From: Hydractinia symbiolongicarpus
Taxonomy: Eukaryota; Cnidaria; Hydrozoa; Anthoathecata; Hydractiniidae
DNA length: 64,000 bases
Assembly (NCBI RefSeq): GCF_029227915.1
Contig: NC_079883.1
Span: 30,072,001-30,136,000 of the forward strand
Direction: 5' to 3'
The notes below the pieces were generated by a model. That model saw nothing but the letters and a program-made list of their open reading frames with translations, was not told the origin of the DNA and did not search any database. Positions 48,888 to 63,520 of this stretch are shown here, in pieces. A program made the position numbers and the translations under genes. Each line of letters opens with the position of its first letter. Position 1 is the stretch's first letter.

Positions 48888-50524
48888 GTTTGAGTTACAA
48901 CGGTTGCGTCACATATTCGTAGCAACATGTATTTAGTGATTTTTTCCCGATGTGACTAAGTTGCATTACCTTTAACAGTGAAACGATTGACTGTGGGACT
49001 TAATTGAACTGATTCTGGACTGTGACCTTGTTAATGCGATAAATGAGACAATTGTACTCCAAGGAATACCATTCTTCTTAAGTCGACATGGTTGCTGGAA
49101 TTCAGCGAGTACATTAGGCTCTGTGGTAGTGCTTTATTTAAAAATTTAGATAAATAAGTCTTTTTTTACTGTGGGACTAATCCTGGCCGTTAGCAAGCGC
49201 TAAAGAAATAGAGACAGCTTTAAAAACTACATTTAAATGACTTTCTAACGGTGTTAATCCGTTATAGTTACATCGGTTGCGTCACATATTCGTACCAACA
49301 TGTATTTAGTGATTTTTTTCCGATGTGACTAAGTTGCATCGCTTTTAACAGTGAAACGATTGACTGTGGGACTTAATTGAACTAACTTTGGAGTGTGACC
49401 TGATAAATGTTATAAATAAACCAGTTTGACTACAAAAAGTAACATTCTTCTTAATTTGACTTGATTGCTGGAACTCAGCGATTTCACTGGGCACTGTGGT
49501 AGCGTTTTATTTAAAAATTAACTTTAATAAGTCATTTTTTACTGTGGGACCATTCCCAACCGTTAGTTCGCGCTAAAGAAATAGAGACGGTTTCAAAAAC
49601 TACATTTCATTGACTTTCTAACGGTGTTAATCCGTTTGAGTTACAACGGTTGTGTCACATATTCGTACCAACATGCATTTAGTGATTTTTTTCCGATGTG
49701 ACTAAGTTGCATCGCTGTTAACAGTGAAACGATTGACTGTGGGACTTAATTGAACTGATTCTAGACTGTGACCTTGTAAATGCGATAAATGAGCCAATTG
49801 GGCTCCAAGAAATATCATTCTTCTAAATTCGACATGATTGCTGGAATTCAGCGAGTACACTAGGCTCTGTGGTAGTGCTTTATTTAAAAATTTAGATAAA
49901 TAAGTCCTTTTCTTCTGTGGGACTAATCCTGACCGTTGCACGCGCTGAAGAAATAGAGACATTCTCAAAAACTACACTTCATCGACTTCTTGGCGGTATC
50001 AATCCGTTTGAGTTACAACGGTTGCGTCACATATTCGTACCAACATGTATTTAGCGATAGTGTTCTGATATTACTAGGTTGCATCGCTTTTAACAGTGAA
50101 ACGATTAATTGTGGGACTTAATTGAACTGATTCTGGACTGTGAACTTGTAAATGCGATAAAGGAGCCAATTGGGCTCCGAGGAATACCATTCTTCTTAAT
50201 TCGACATGATTGCTGGAATTCAGCGAGTACACTAGGCTCTGTGGTAGTGCTTTATTTAAAAATTTAGATAAATAAGTCCTTTTTTTCTGTGGGACTAATC
50301 CTGATTGTTGCACGCGCTGAAGAAATAGAGACATTCTCAAAATCTACACTTCATCGACTTCTTGGCGGTATCAATCCGTTTGAGTTAAAACGGTTGCGTC
50401 ACATATTTGTACCAACATGTATTTAGCGATAGTATTCTGATATTACTAGGTTGCATCGCCTTTAACAGTGAAACGATTGACTATGGGACTTAATTGAACT
50501 AACTTTGAACTGTGACCTGATAAA

Positions 50525-52955
50525 TGTTATAAATGAGCCAGTTTGACTACAAGAAATAACATTCTTCTTAATTTGACTTGATTGCTGGAACTCAGCGATT
50601 GCACTGGTCACTGTGGTAGCGTTTTATTAAAAAATTTAGATAAATAAGTCTTTTTTTACTGCGGGAATAATCCTGGCCGTTAGCACGCGCTAAAGAAATA
50701 GAGACATTCCCAAAAACTACACTTCATCGACTTCTTGGCGGTATCAATCCGTTTGAGTTACAACGGTTGCGTCACATATTCGTACCAACATGTATTTAGC
50801 GATAGTACTCTGGTATTACTAGGTTGCATCGGCTTGAACACTGAAACGATTGACTATGGGACTTAATTGAACTAACTTTGGACTGTGACCTGATAAATGT
50901 TATAAATGAGCCAGTTTGACTACAAGAAATAACATTCTTCTTAATTTGACTTGATTGCTGGAACTCAGCGATTGCACTGGGCACTGTGGTAGCGTTTTAT
51001 TTAAAAATTAACTTTAATAAGTCATTTTTTACTGTGGGACCATTCCAAAACGTTAGTTCGCGCTAAAGAAATAGAGACGGTTTCAAAAACTACATTTCAT
51101 TGACTTTCTAACGGTGTTAATCCGTTTGAGTTACAACGGTTGTGTCACATATTCGTACCAACATGCATTTAGTGATTTTTTTCCGATGTGACTAAGTTGC
51201 ATCGCTTTTAACAGTGAAACGATTGACTGTGGGACTTAATTGAACTGATTCTGGACTGTGAACTTGTAAATGCGATAAATGAGCCAATTGGGCTCCAAGA
51301 AATATCATTCTTCTAAATTCGACATGATTGCTGGAATTCAGCGAGTACACTAGGCTCTGTGGTAGTGCTTTATTTAAAAATTTAGATAAATAAGTCTTTT
51401 TTTTCTGTGGGACTAATCCTGACCGTTGCATGCGCTGAAGAAATAGAGACATTCTTAAAAACTACACTTCATCGACTTCTTGGCGGTATCAATCCGTTTG
51501 AGTTACAACGGTTGCGTCACATATTCGTACCAACATGTATTTAGCGATAGTATTTTGGTATTACTAGGTTTCATCGGCTTTAACAGTGAAACGATTGACT
51601 ATGGGACTTAATTGAACTGATTCTGGACTGTGACCTTGCAAATGCGATAAATGAGCCAGTTTGACTACAAGAAATAACATTCTTCTTAATTTGACTTGAT
51701 TGCTGGAACTCAGCGATTGCACTGGGCACTGTGGTAGCGTTTTATTTAAAAATTAACTTTAATAAGTCATTTTTTACTGTGGGACCATTCCAAAACGTTA
51801 GTTCGCGCTAAAGAAAAAGAGACGGTTTCAAAAACTACATTTCATTGACTTTCTAACGGTGTTAATCCGTTTGAGTTACAACGGTTGTGTCACATATTCG
51901 TACCAACATGCATTTAGTGATTTTTTGCCGATGTGACTAAGTTGCATCGCTTTTAACAGTGAAACGATTGACTGTGGGACTTAATTGAACTGATTCTGGA
52001 CTGTGACCTTGTAAATGCGATAAATGAGCCAATTGGGCTCCAAGAAATATCATTCTTCTAAATTCGACATGATTGCTGGAATTCAGCGAGTACACTAGGC
52101 TCTGTGGTAGTGCTTTATTTAAAAATTTAGATAAATAAGTCTTTTTTTTCTGTGGGACTAATCCTGACCGTTGCATGCGCTGAAGAAATAAAGACATTCT
52201 CAAAACCTACACTTCATCAACTTCTTGGCGGTATCAATCCGTTTGAGTTAAAACGGTTGCGTCACATATTCGTACCAACATGTATTTAGCGATAGTATTC
52301 TGATATTACTAGGTTGCATCGCCTTTAACAGTAAAACGATTGGCTATGGGACTTAATTGAACTAACTTTGGACTGTGACCTGATAAATGTTATAAATGAG
52401 CCAGTTTGACTACAAGAAAAAACATTCTTCTTAATTTGACTTAATTGCTCGAACTCAGCGATTGCACTGGGCACTGTGGTAGCGTTTTATTAAAAAATTT
52501 AGATAAATAAGTCTTTTTTACTGCGGGAATAATCCTGGCCGTTAGCACGCGCTGAAGAAATAGAGACATTCTCAATAACTACACTTCATCGACTTCTTGG
52601 CGGTATCCATCCGTTTGAGTTACAACGGTTGCGTCACATATTCGTACCAACATGTATTTAGCGATAGTATTCTGGTATTACTAGGTTGCATCGCCTTTAA
52701 CAGTGAAACGATTGACTATGGGATTTAATTGAACTAACTTTGGACTGTGATCTGATAAATGTTATAAATGAGCCAGTTTGACGACAAGAAATAACATTCT
52801 TCTTAATTTGACTTGATTGCTGGAACTCAGCGATTGCACTGGGCACTGTGGTAGCGTTTTATTAAAAAATTTAGATAAATAAGTCTTTTTTTACTGCGGG
52901 ACTAATCCTGGCCGTTAGCACGCGCTGAAGAAATAGAGACATTCTTAAAAACTAC
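50525..52955 (+). repeat. Partial HOR in superunit B, copy 1
   Basis: Matches 27713-30140 at 22812 bp. Near 52955 the ACACATCATCGACTTC form expected from copy A is replaced by ACACTTCATCGACTTC, and the sequence jumps back to an earlier HOR monomer (TTTTGGTATTACTAGGTTTCATCGG at 53043). About two and a half monomers of the nine are therefore skipped here. Confidence 0.8.
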
Positions 52956-53504
52956 ACTTCATCGACTTCTTGGCGGTATCAATCCGTTTGAGTTACAACG
53001 GTTGCGTCACATATTCGTACCAACATGTATTTAGCGATAGTATTTTGGTATTACTAGGTTTCATCGGCTTTAACAGTGAAACGATTGACTATGGGACTTA
53101 ATTGAACTGATTCTGGACTGTGACCTTGTAAATGCGATAAATGAGCCAATTGGGCTCCAAGAAATATCATTCTTCTAAATTCGACATGATTGCTGGAATT
53201 CAGCGAGTACACTAGGCTCTGTGGTAGTGCTTTATTTAAAAATTTAGATAAATAAGTCCTTTTCTTCTGTGGGACTAATCCTGACCGTTGCACGCGCTGA
53301 AGAAATAGAGACATTCTCAAAATCTACACTTCATCGACTTCTTGGCGGTATCAATCCGTTTGAGTTAAAACGGTTGCGTCACATATTTGTACCAACATGT
53401 ATTTAGCGATAGTATTCTGATATTACTAGGTTGCATCGCCTTTAACAGTGAAACGATTGACTATGGGACTTAATTGAACTAACTTTGAACTGTGACCTGA
53501 TAAA

Positions 53505-55440
53505 TGTTATAAATGAGCCAGTTTGACTACAAGAAGTAACATTCTTCTTAATTTGACTTGATTGCTGGAACTCAGCGATTGCACTGGGCACTGTGGTAGC
53601 GTTTTATTAAAAAATTTAGATAAATAAGTCTTTTTTTACTGCGGGAATAATCCTGGCCGTTAGCACGCGCTAAAGAAATAGAGACATTCCCAAAAACTAC
53701 ACTTCATCGACTTCTTGGCGGTATCAATCCGTTTGAGTTACAACGGTTGCGTCACATATTCGTACCAACATGTATTTAGCGATAGTACTCTGGTATTACT
53801 AGGTTGCATCGGCTTGAACACTGAAACGATTGACTATGGGACTTAATTGAACTAACTTTGGACTGTGACCTGATAAATGTTATAAATGAGCCAGTTTGAC
53901 TACAAGAAATAACATTCTTCTTAATTTGACTTGATTGCTGGAACTCAGCGATTGCACTGGGCACTGTGGTAGCGTTTTATTTAAAAATTAACTTTAATAA
54001 GTCATTTTTTACTGTGGGACCATTCCAAAACGTTAGTTCGCGCTAAAGAAATAGAGACGGTTTCAAAAACTACATTTCATTGACTTTCTAACGGTGTTAA
54101 TCCGTTTGAGTTACAACGGTTGTGTCACATATTCGTACCAACATGCATTTAGTGATTTTTTTCCGATGTGACTAAGTTGCATCGCTTTTAACAGTGAAAC
54201 GATTGACTGTGGGACTTAATTGAACTGATTCTGGACTGTGACCTTGTAAATGCGATAAATGAGCCAATTGGGCTCCAAGAAATATCATTTTTCTAAATTC
54301 GACATGATTGCTGGAATTCAGCGAGTACACTAGGCTCTGTGGTAGTGCTTTATTTAAAAATTTAGATAAATAAGTCTTTTTTTTCTGTGGGACTAATCCT
54401 GACCGTTGCATGCGCTGACGAAATAGAGACATTCTTAAAAACTACACTTCATCGACTTCTTGGCGGTATCAATCCGTTTGAGTTACAACGGTTGCGTCAC
54501 ATATTCGTACCAACATGTATTTAGCGATAGTATTTTGGTATTACTAGGTTTCATCGGCTTTAACAGTGAAACGATTGACTATGGGACTTAATTGAACTGA
54601 TTCTGGACTGTGACCTTGTAAATGCGATAAATGAGCCAGTTTGACTACAAGAAATAACATTCTTCTTAATTTGACTTGATTGCTGGAACTCAGCGATTGC
54701 ACTGGGCACTGTGGTAGCGTTTTATTTAAAAATTAACTTTAATAAGTCATTTTTTACTGTGGGACCATTCCAAAACGTTAGTTCGCGCTAAAGAAAAAGA
54801 GACGGTTTCAAAAACTACATTTCATTGACTTTCTAACGGTGTTAATCCGTTTGAGTTACAACGGTTGTGTCACATATTCGTACCAACATGCATTTAGTGA
54901 TTTTTTGCCGATGTGACTAAGTTGCATCGCTTTTAACAGTGAAACGATTGACTGTGGGACATAATTGAACTGATTCTGGACTGTGACCTTGTAAATGCGA
55001 TAAATGAGCCAATTGGGCTCCAAGAAATATCATTCTTCTAAATTCGACATGATTGCTGGAATTCAGCCAGTACACTAGGCTCTGTGGTAGTGCTTTATTT
55101 AAAAATTTAGATAAATAAGTCTTTTTTTTCTGTGGGACTAATCCTGACCGTTGTATGCGCTGAAGAAATAGAGACATTCTCAAAACCTACACTTCATCAA
55201 CTTCTTGGCGGTATCAATCCGTTTGAGTTAAAACGGTTGCGTCACATATTCGTACCAACATGTATTTAGCGATAGTATTCTGATATTACTAGGTTGCATC
55301 GCCTTTAACAGTAAAACGATTGGCTATGGGACTTAATTGAACTAACTTTGGACTGTGACCTGATAAATGTTATAAATGATCCAGTTTGACTACAAGAAAA
55401 AACATTCTTCTTAATTTGACTTAATTGCTCGAACTCAGCG
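53505..55440 (+). repeat. Partial HOR in superunit B, copy 2
   Basis: Repeats 50525 onward at 2980 bp, eight monomers instead of nine. It ends in the GTAGCGTTTAATTAAAAATTAAC variant that also opens the shared right part at 38614. Confidence 0.8.
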
Positions 55441-55442
55441 AT

Positions 55443-58400
55443 TGCACTGGGCACTGTGGTAGCGTTTAATTAAAAATTAACTTTAATAAGTCATTTTTTA
55501 CTGTGGGACCATTCCCAAACGTTAGTTCGCGCTAAAGAAATAGAGACGGTTTCAAAAACTACATTTCATTGACTTTCTAACGGTGTTAATCCGTTTGAGT
55601 TACAACGGTTGTGTCACATATTCGTACCAACATGCATTTAGTGATTTTTTTCCGATGTGACTAAGTTGCATCGCTGTTAACAGTGAAACGATTGACTGTG
55701 GGACTTAATTGAACTGATTCTAGACTGTGACCTTGTAAATGCGATAAATGAGCCAATTGGGCTCCAAGAAATATCATTCTTCTAAATTCGACATGATTGC
55801 TGGAATTCAGCAAGTACACTAGTCTCTGTGGTAGTGCTTTAATTAAAAATTTAGATAAATATGTCTTTTTTTACTGTGGGACTAATCCTGGCCGTTAGCA
55901 CGTGCTGAAGAAATAGAGACATTCTCAAAAACTACATTTCATTGATTTCTTGGCGATATCAATCAGTTTGAGTTACAACGGTTGCGTCACATATTCGTAC
56001 CAACATGTATTGAGCGATAGTATTCTGATATTACTAGGTTGCATCGCTTTTAACAGTGAAACGATTGACTGTGGGACTTAATTGAACTGATTTTGGACTG
56101 TGACCTGATTAATGTTATAAATGAGCCAGTTTGACTACAAGAAATAACATTCTTCTTAATTTGACTTGATTGCTGGAACTCAGCGATTGCACTGGGCACT
56201 GTGGTAGCGTTTTATTAAAAAATTTAGATAAATAAGTCTTTTTTTACTGCGGGAATAATCCTGGCCGTTAGCACGCGCTAAAGAAATAGAGACATTCCCA
56301 AAAACTACACTTCATCGACTTCTTGGCGGTATCAATCCGTTTGAGTTACAACGGTTGCGTCACATATTCGTACCAACATGTATTTAGCGATAGTACTCTG
56401 GCATTACTAGGTTGCATCGGCTTTAACACTGAAACGATTGACTATGGGACTTAATTGAACTAACTTTGGACTGTGACCTGATAAATGTTATAAATGAGCC
56501 AGTTTGACTACAAGAAATAACATTCTTCTTAATTTGACTTGATTGCTGGAACTCAGCGATTGCACTGGGCACTGTGGTAGCGTTTTATTTAAAAATTAAC
56601 TTTAATAAGTCATTTTTTACTGTGGGACCATTCCCAAACGTTAGTTCGCGCTAAAGAAATAGAGACGGTTTCAAAAACTACATTTTATTGACTTTCTAAC
56701 GGTGTTAATCCGTTTGAGTTACAACGGTTGTGTCACATATTCGTACCAACATGCATTTAGTGATTTTTTTCCGATGTGACTAATTTGCATCGCTTTTAAC
56801 AGTGAAACGATTGACTATGGGACTTAATTGAACTGATTCTGGACTGTGACCTTGTAAATGTTATAAATGAGCCAGTTTGACTACAAGAAATAACATTCTT
56901 CTTAATTTGACTTGATTGCTGGAACTCAGCGATTGCACTGGGCACTGTGGTAGCGTTTTATTTAAAAATTAACTTTAATAAGTCATTTTTTACTGTGGGA
57001 CCATTCCCGAACGTTAGTTCGCGCTAAAGAAATAGAGACGGTTTCAAAAACTACATTTTATTGACTTTCTAACGGTGTTAATCCGTTTGAGTTACAACGG
57101 TTGTGTCACATATTCGTACCAACATGCATTTAGTGATTTTTTTCCGATGTGACTAATTTGCATCGCTTTTAACAGTGAAACGATTGACTATGGGACTTAA
57201 TTGAACTGATTCTGGACTGTGACCTTGTAAATGCGATAAATGAGCCAATTGGGCTCCGAGGAATAACATTCTTCTTAATTCGACATGATTGTTGGAATTC
57301 AGCGATTACACTAGTCTCTGTGGTAGTGCTTTAATTAAAATTTTAGATAAATATGTCTTTTTTTACTGTGGGACTAATCCTGGCCGTTAGCACGTGCTGA
57401 AGAAATAGAGACATTTTCAAAAACTACATTTCATTGATTTCTTGGCGGTATCAATCAGTTTGAGTTACAACGGTTGCCTCACACATTCGTACCAACATGT
57501 ATTGAGCGATAGTATTCTGATATTACTAGGTTGCATCGCTTTTAACAGTGAAACGATTGACTGTGGGACTTAATTGAACTGATTTTGGACTGTGACCTGA
57601 TTAATGTTATAAATGAGCCAGTTTGACTACAAAAAGTAACATTCTTCTTAATTTGACTTGATTGCTGGAACTCAGGGATTGCACTGCGCACTGTGGTTGC
57701 GTTTTATTTAAAAATTAACTTTAATAAGTCATTTTTTACTGTGGGACCATTCCCAAACGTTAGTTCGCGCTAAAGAAATAGAGACGGTTTCAAAAACTAC
57801 ATTTCATTGACTTTCTAACGGTGTTAATCCGTTTGAGTTACAACGGTTGTGTCACATATTCGTACCAACATGCATTTAGTGATTTTTTGCCGATGTGACT
57901 AAGTTGCATCGCTTTTAACAGTGAAACGATTGACTGTGGGACTTAATTGAACTGATTCTGGACTGTGACCTTGTAAATGCGATAAATGAGCCAATTGGGC
58001 TCCAAGAAATATCATTCTTCTAAATTCGACATGATTGCTGGAATTCAGCGAGTACACTAGGCTCTGTGGTAGTGCTTTATTTAAAAATTTAGATAAATAA
58101 GTCTTTTTTTTCTGTGGGACTAATCCTGACCGTTGCATGCGCTGAAGAAATAGAGACATTCTCAAAATCTACACTTCATCAACTTCTTGGCGGTATCAAT
58201 CCGTTTGAGTTAAAACGGTTGCGTCACATATTCGTACCAACATGTATTTAGCGATAGTATTCTGATATTACTAGGTTGCATCGCCTTTAACAGTGAAACG
58301 ATTGGCTATGGGACTTAATTGAACTAACTTTGGACTGTGACCTGATAAATGTTATAAATGAGCCAGTTTGACTACAAGAAAAAACATTCTTCTTAATTTG

Positions 58401-61400
58401 ACTTAATTGCTCGAACTCAGCGATTGCACTGGGCACTGTGGTAGCGTTTTATTAAAAAATTTAGATAAATAAGTCTTTTTTACTGCGGGAATAATCCTGG
58501 CCGTTAGCACGCGCTGAAGAAATAGAGACATTCTCAATAACTACACTTCATCAATTTCTTGGCGGTATCAATCCGTTTGAGTTACAACGGTTGCGTCACA
58601 TATTCGTACCAACATGTATTTAGCGATAGTATTCTGGTATTACTAGGTTGCATCGCCTTTAACAGTGAAACGATTGACTATGGGATTTAATTGAACTAAC
58701 TTTGGACTGTGATCTGATAAATGTTATAAATGAGCCAGTTTGACTACAAGAAATAACATTCTTCTTAATTTGACTTGATTGCTGGAACTCAGCGATTGCA
58801 CTGGGCACTGTGGTACCGTTTTATTAAAAAATTTAGATAAATAAGTCTTTTTTTACTGCGGGACTAATCCTGGCCGTTAGCACGCGCTGAAGAAATAGAG
58901 ACATTCTTAAAAACTACACATCATGGACTTCTTGGTGGTATCAATCCGTTTGAGTTACAACGGTTGCGTCACATATTCGTACCAACATGTATTTAGCGAT
59001 AGTGTTCTGATATTACTAGGTTGCATCGCTTTTAACAGTGAAACGATTGATTGTAGGACTTAATTGAACTGATTCTGGACTGTGACCTTGTAAATGCAAT
59101 AAATGAGCCAATTGGGCTCCAAGGAATAACATTCTCCTTAATTTGACATGATTGCTGGAATTCAGCGAGTACACTGGGCGCTGTGGCAGCGCTTTATTAA
59201 AAATTGAAATAAAAAAGTCATTTTTTACTGTGGGACCAATCCTAGCTGTTATCGCGCGCTGAAGAAATAGCGACAGTTTTAAAAACTACATTTTATTGAC
59301 TTTCTAACGGTATCAATCCGTTTGAGTTACAACGGTTGTGCCACATATTTGTCCCCACATGTATTTAGCGATAGTATTCGGAATTTACTAGGTTGCATCG
59401 CTTTTAACAGTGAAACGAATGACTGTGGGACTTAATTGAACTGATTTTGGACTTTGAGCTTATAAATGTGATAAATGAGCCAGTTTGACTACAAGAAGTA
59501 ACATTCTTCTTAATTTTACTTGATTGCTGGAACACAGCGACTGCACCGGGCGCTGTGGCAGCGTTTTATTTAAAAATTAAGTTAAATAAGTCATTTTTCA
59601 CTGTGGGAGCAATCCCAGCCGTTAGTTCGCGCTGAAGAGACAGACACAGTTTTAAAAACTACATTTCATTGACTTTCTAACGGTGTTAATCCGTCTGAGT
59701 TACAACGTTTGCGTCACACATTCGTACCAACATGTATTTAGTGATAGTATTCTGATATTACTAGGTTGCATCGCCTTTAACAGTGAAACGATTGGCTATG
59801 GGACTTAATTGAACTAACTTTGGACTGTGACCTGATAAATGTTATAAATGAGCCAGTTTGACTACAAGAAAAAACATTCTTCTTAATTTGACTTAATTGC
59901 TCGAACTCAGCGATTGCACTGGGCACTGTGGTAGCGTTTTATTAAAAAATTTAGATAAATAAGTCTTTTTTACTGCGGGAATAATCCTGGCCGTTAGCAC
60001 GCGCTGAAGAAATAGAGACATTCTCAATAACTACACTTCATCGACTTCTTGGCGGTATCAATCCGTTTGAGTTACAACGGTTGCGTCACATATTCGTACC
60101 AACATGTATTTAGCGATAGTATTCTGGTATTACTAGGTTGCATCGCCTTTAACAGTGAAACGATTGACTATGGGATTTAATTGAACTAACTTTGGACTGT
60201 GATCTGATAAATGTTATAAATGAGCCAGTTTGACTACAAGAAATAACATTCTTCTTAATTTGACTTGATTGCTGGAACTCAGCGATTGCACTGGGCACTG
60301 TGGTACCGTTTTATTAAAAAATTTAGATAAATAAGTCTTTTTTTACTGCGGGACTAATCCTGGCCGTTAGCACGCGCTGAAGAAATAGAGACATTCTTAA
60401 AAACTACACATCATCGACTTCTTGGCGGTATCAATCCGTTTGAGTTACAACGGTTGCGTCACATATTCGTACCAACATGTATTTAGCGATAGTGTTCTGA
60501 TATTACTAGGTTGCATCGCTTTTAACAGTGAAACGATTGATTGTAGGACTTAATTGAACTGATTCTGGACTGTGACCTTGTAAATGCAATAAATGAGCCA
60601 ATTGGGCTCCAAGGAATAACATTCTCCTTAATTTGACATGATTGCTGGAATTCAGCGAGTACACTGGGCGCTGTGGCAGCGCTTTATTTAAAAATTGAAA
60701 TAAAAAAGTCATTTTTTACTGTGGGACCAATCCTAGCTGTTATCGCGCGCTGAAGAAATAGCGACAGTTTCAAAAACTACATTTTATTGACTTTCTAACG
60801 GTATCAATCCGTTTGAGTTACAACGGTTGTGCCACATATTTGTCCCCACATGTATTTAGCGATAGTATTCGGAATTTACTAGGTTGCATCGCTTTTAACA
60901 GTGAAACGAATGACTGTGGGACTTAATTGAACTGATTTTGGACTTTGAGCTTATAAATGTGATAAATGAGCCAGTTTGACTACAAGAAGTAACATTCTTC
61001 TTAATTTTACTTGATTGCTGGAACTCAGCGACTGCACCGGGCGCCGTGGTAGCATTTTATTTAAAAATTAAGTTAAATAAGTCATTTTTCACTGTGGGAG
61101 CAATCCCAGCCGTTAGTTCGCGCTGAAGAGACAGACACAGTTTTAAAAACTACATTTCATTGACTTTCTAACGGTGTTAATCCGTCTGAGTTACAACGTT
61201 TGCGTCACACATTCGTACCAACATGTATTTAGTGATTTCTTTCCGATGTGACTAAGTTGCATCCCTTTTAACAGTGAAACGATTGACTGTGGGACTTAAT
61301 TGAACTGATTCTTGACTGTGACCTTGTAAATGAGATAAATGAGCCAGTTTGACTACAAGAAATAACATTCTTCTTAATTTGACATGATTGCTGGAACTCA

Positions 61401-63520
61401 GCGATTACACTGGGCGCTGTGGTAGCGCTTTATTAAAAATTTAGGTAAATAAGTCATTTTTCACTGTGGGAGCAATCCCAGCCGTTAGTTCGCGCTGAAG
61501 AGACAGACACAGTTTTAAAAACTACTTTTCATTGACTTTCTAACGGTGTTAATCCGTCTGAGTTAAAACGTTTGCGTCACACATTCGTACCAACATGTAT
61601 TTAGTGATTTCTTTCCGATGTGACTAAGTTGCATCCCTTTTAACAGTGAAACGATTGACTGTGGGACTTAATTGAACTGATTCTTGACTGTGACCTTGTA
61701 AATGAGATAAATGAGCCAATTGGGCTCCAAGGAATAACATTCTCCTTAATTTGACATGATTGCTGGAATTCAGCGAGTACACTATTCTCTGTGGTAGTGC
61801 TTTAATTAAAAATTTAGATAAATATGTCTTTTTTTACTGTGGGACTAATCCTGGCCGTTAGCACGTGCTGAAGAAATAGAGACATTCTCAAAAACTACAT
61901 TTCATTGATTTCTTGGCGGTATCAATCAGTTTGAGTTACAACGGTTGCGTCACACATTCGTACCAACATGTATTGAGCGATAGTATTCTGATATTACTAG
62001 GTTGCATCGCTTTTAACAGTGAAACGATTGACTGTGGGACTTAATTGAACTGATTTTGGACTGTGACCTGATTAATGTTATAAATAAGCCAGTTTGACTA
62101 CAAAAAGTAACATTCTTCTTAATTTGACTTGATTGCTGGAACTCAGCGATTGTACTGCGCACTGTGGTAGCGTTTTATTTAAAAATTAACTTTAATAAGT
62201 CATTTTTTACTGTGGGACCATTCCCAAACGTTAGTTCGCGCTAAAGAAATAGAGACGGTTTCAAAAACTACATTTCATTGACTTTCTAACGGTGTTAATC
62301 CGTTTGAGTTACAACGGTTGTGTCACATATTCGTACCAACATGCATTTAGTGATTTTTTGCCGATGTGACTAAGTTGCATCGCTTTTAACAGTGAAACGA
62401 TTGACTGTGGGACTTAATTGAACTGATCCTGGACTGTGACCTTGTAAATGCGATAAATGAGCCAATTGGGCTCCAAGAAATATCATTCTTCTAAATTCGA
62501 CATGATTGCTGGAATTCAGCGAGTACACTAGACTCTGTGGTAGTGCTCTATTTAAAAATTTAGATAAATAAGTCTTTTTTTTCTGTGGGAGTAATCCTGA
62601 CCGTTGCATGCGCTGAAGAAATAGAGACATTCTCAAAATCTACACTTCATCAACTTCTTGGCGGTATCAATCCGTTTGAGTTACAACGGTTGCGTCACAT
62701 ATTCGTACCAACATGTATTTAGCGATAGTATTCTGGTATTACTAGGTTGCATCGCCTTTAACAGTGAAACGATTGATTGTAGGACTTAATTGAACTGATT
62801 CTGGACTGTGACCTTGTAAATGCAATAAATGAGCCAATTGGGCTCCAAGGAATAACATTCTCCTTAATTTGACATGATTGCTGGAATTCAGCGAGTACAC
62901 TGGGCGCTGTGGCAGCGCTTTATTAAAAATTGAAATAAAAAAGTCATTTTTTACTGTGGGACCAATCCTAGCTGTTATCGCGCGCTGAAGAAATAGCGAC
63001 AGTTTCAAAAACTACATTTTATTGACTTTCTAACGGTATCAATCCGTTTGAGTTACAACGGTTGTGCCACATATTTGTCCCCACATGTATTTAGCGATAG
63101 TATTCGGAATTTACTAGGTTGCATCGCTTTTAACAGTGAAACGAATGACTGTGGGACTTAATTGAACTGATTTTGGACTGTGATCTGATAAATGTTATAA
63201 ATGAGCCAGTTTGGCTACAAGAAATAACATTCTTCTTAATTTGACTTGATTGCTGGAACTCAGCGATTGCACTGGGCACTGTGGTACCGTTTTATTAAAA
63301 AATTTAGATAAATAAGTCTTTTTTTACTGCGGGACTAATCCTGGCCGTTAGCATGCGCTGAAGAAATAGAGACATTCTTAAAAACTACACATCATCGACT
63401 TCTTGGCGGTATCAATCCGTTTGAGTTACAACGGTTGCGTCACATATTCGTACCAACATGTATTTAGCGATAGTGTTCTGATATTACTAGGTTGCATCGC
63501 TTTTAACAGTGAAACGATTG
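55443..63520 (+). repeat. Right part of superunit B
   Basis: Counterpart of 38592-47040. It lacks a few whole monomers and has others added. One example is an extra monomer near 61330-61700 that repeats the GTCTGAGTTACAACGTTTG or GTCTGAGTTAAAACG form. At 63520 the match to superunit A passes the A/B border. Confidence 0.8.
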
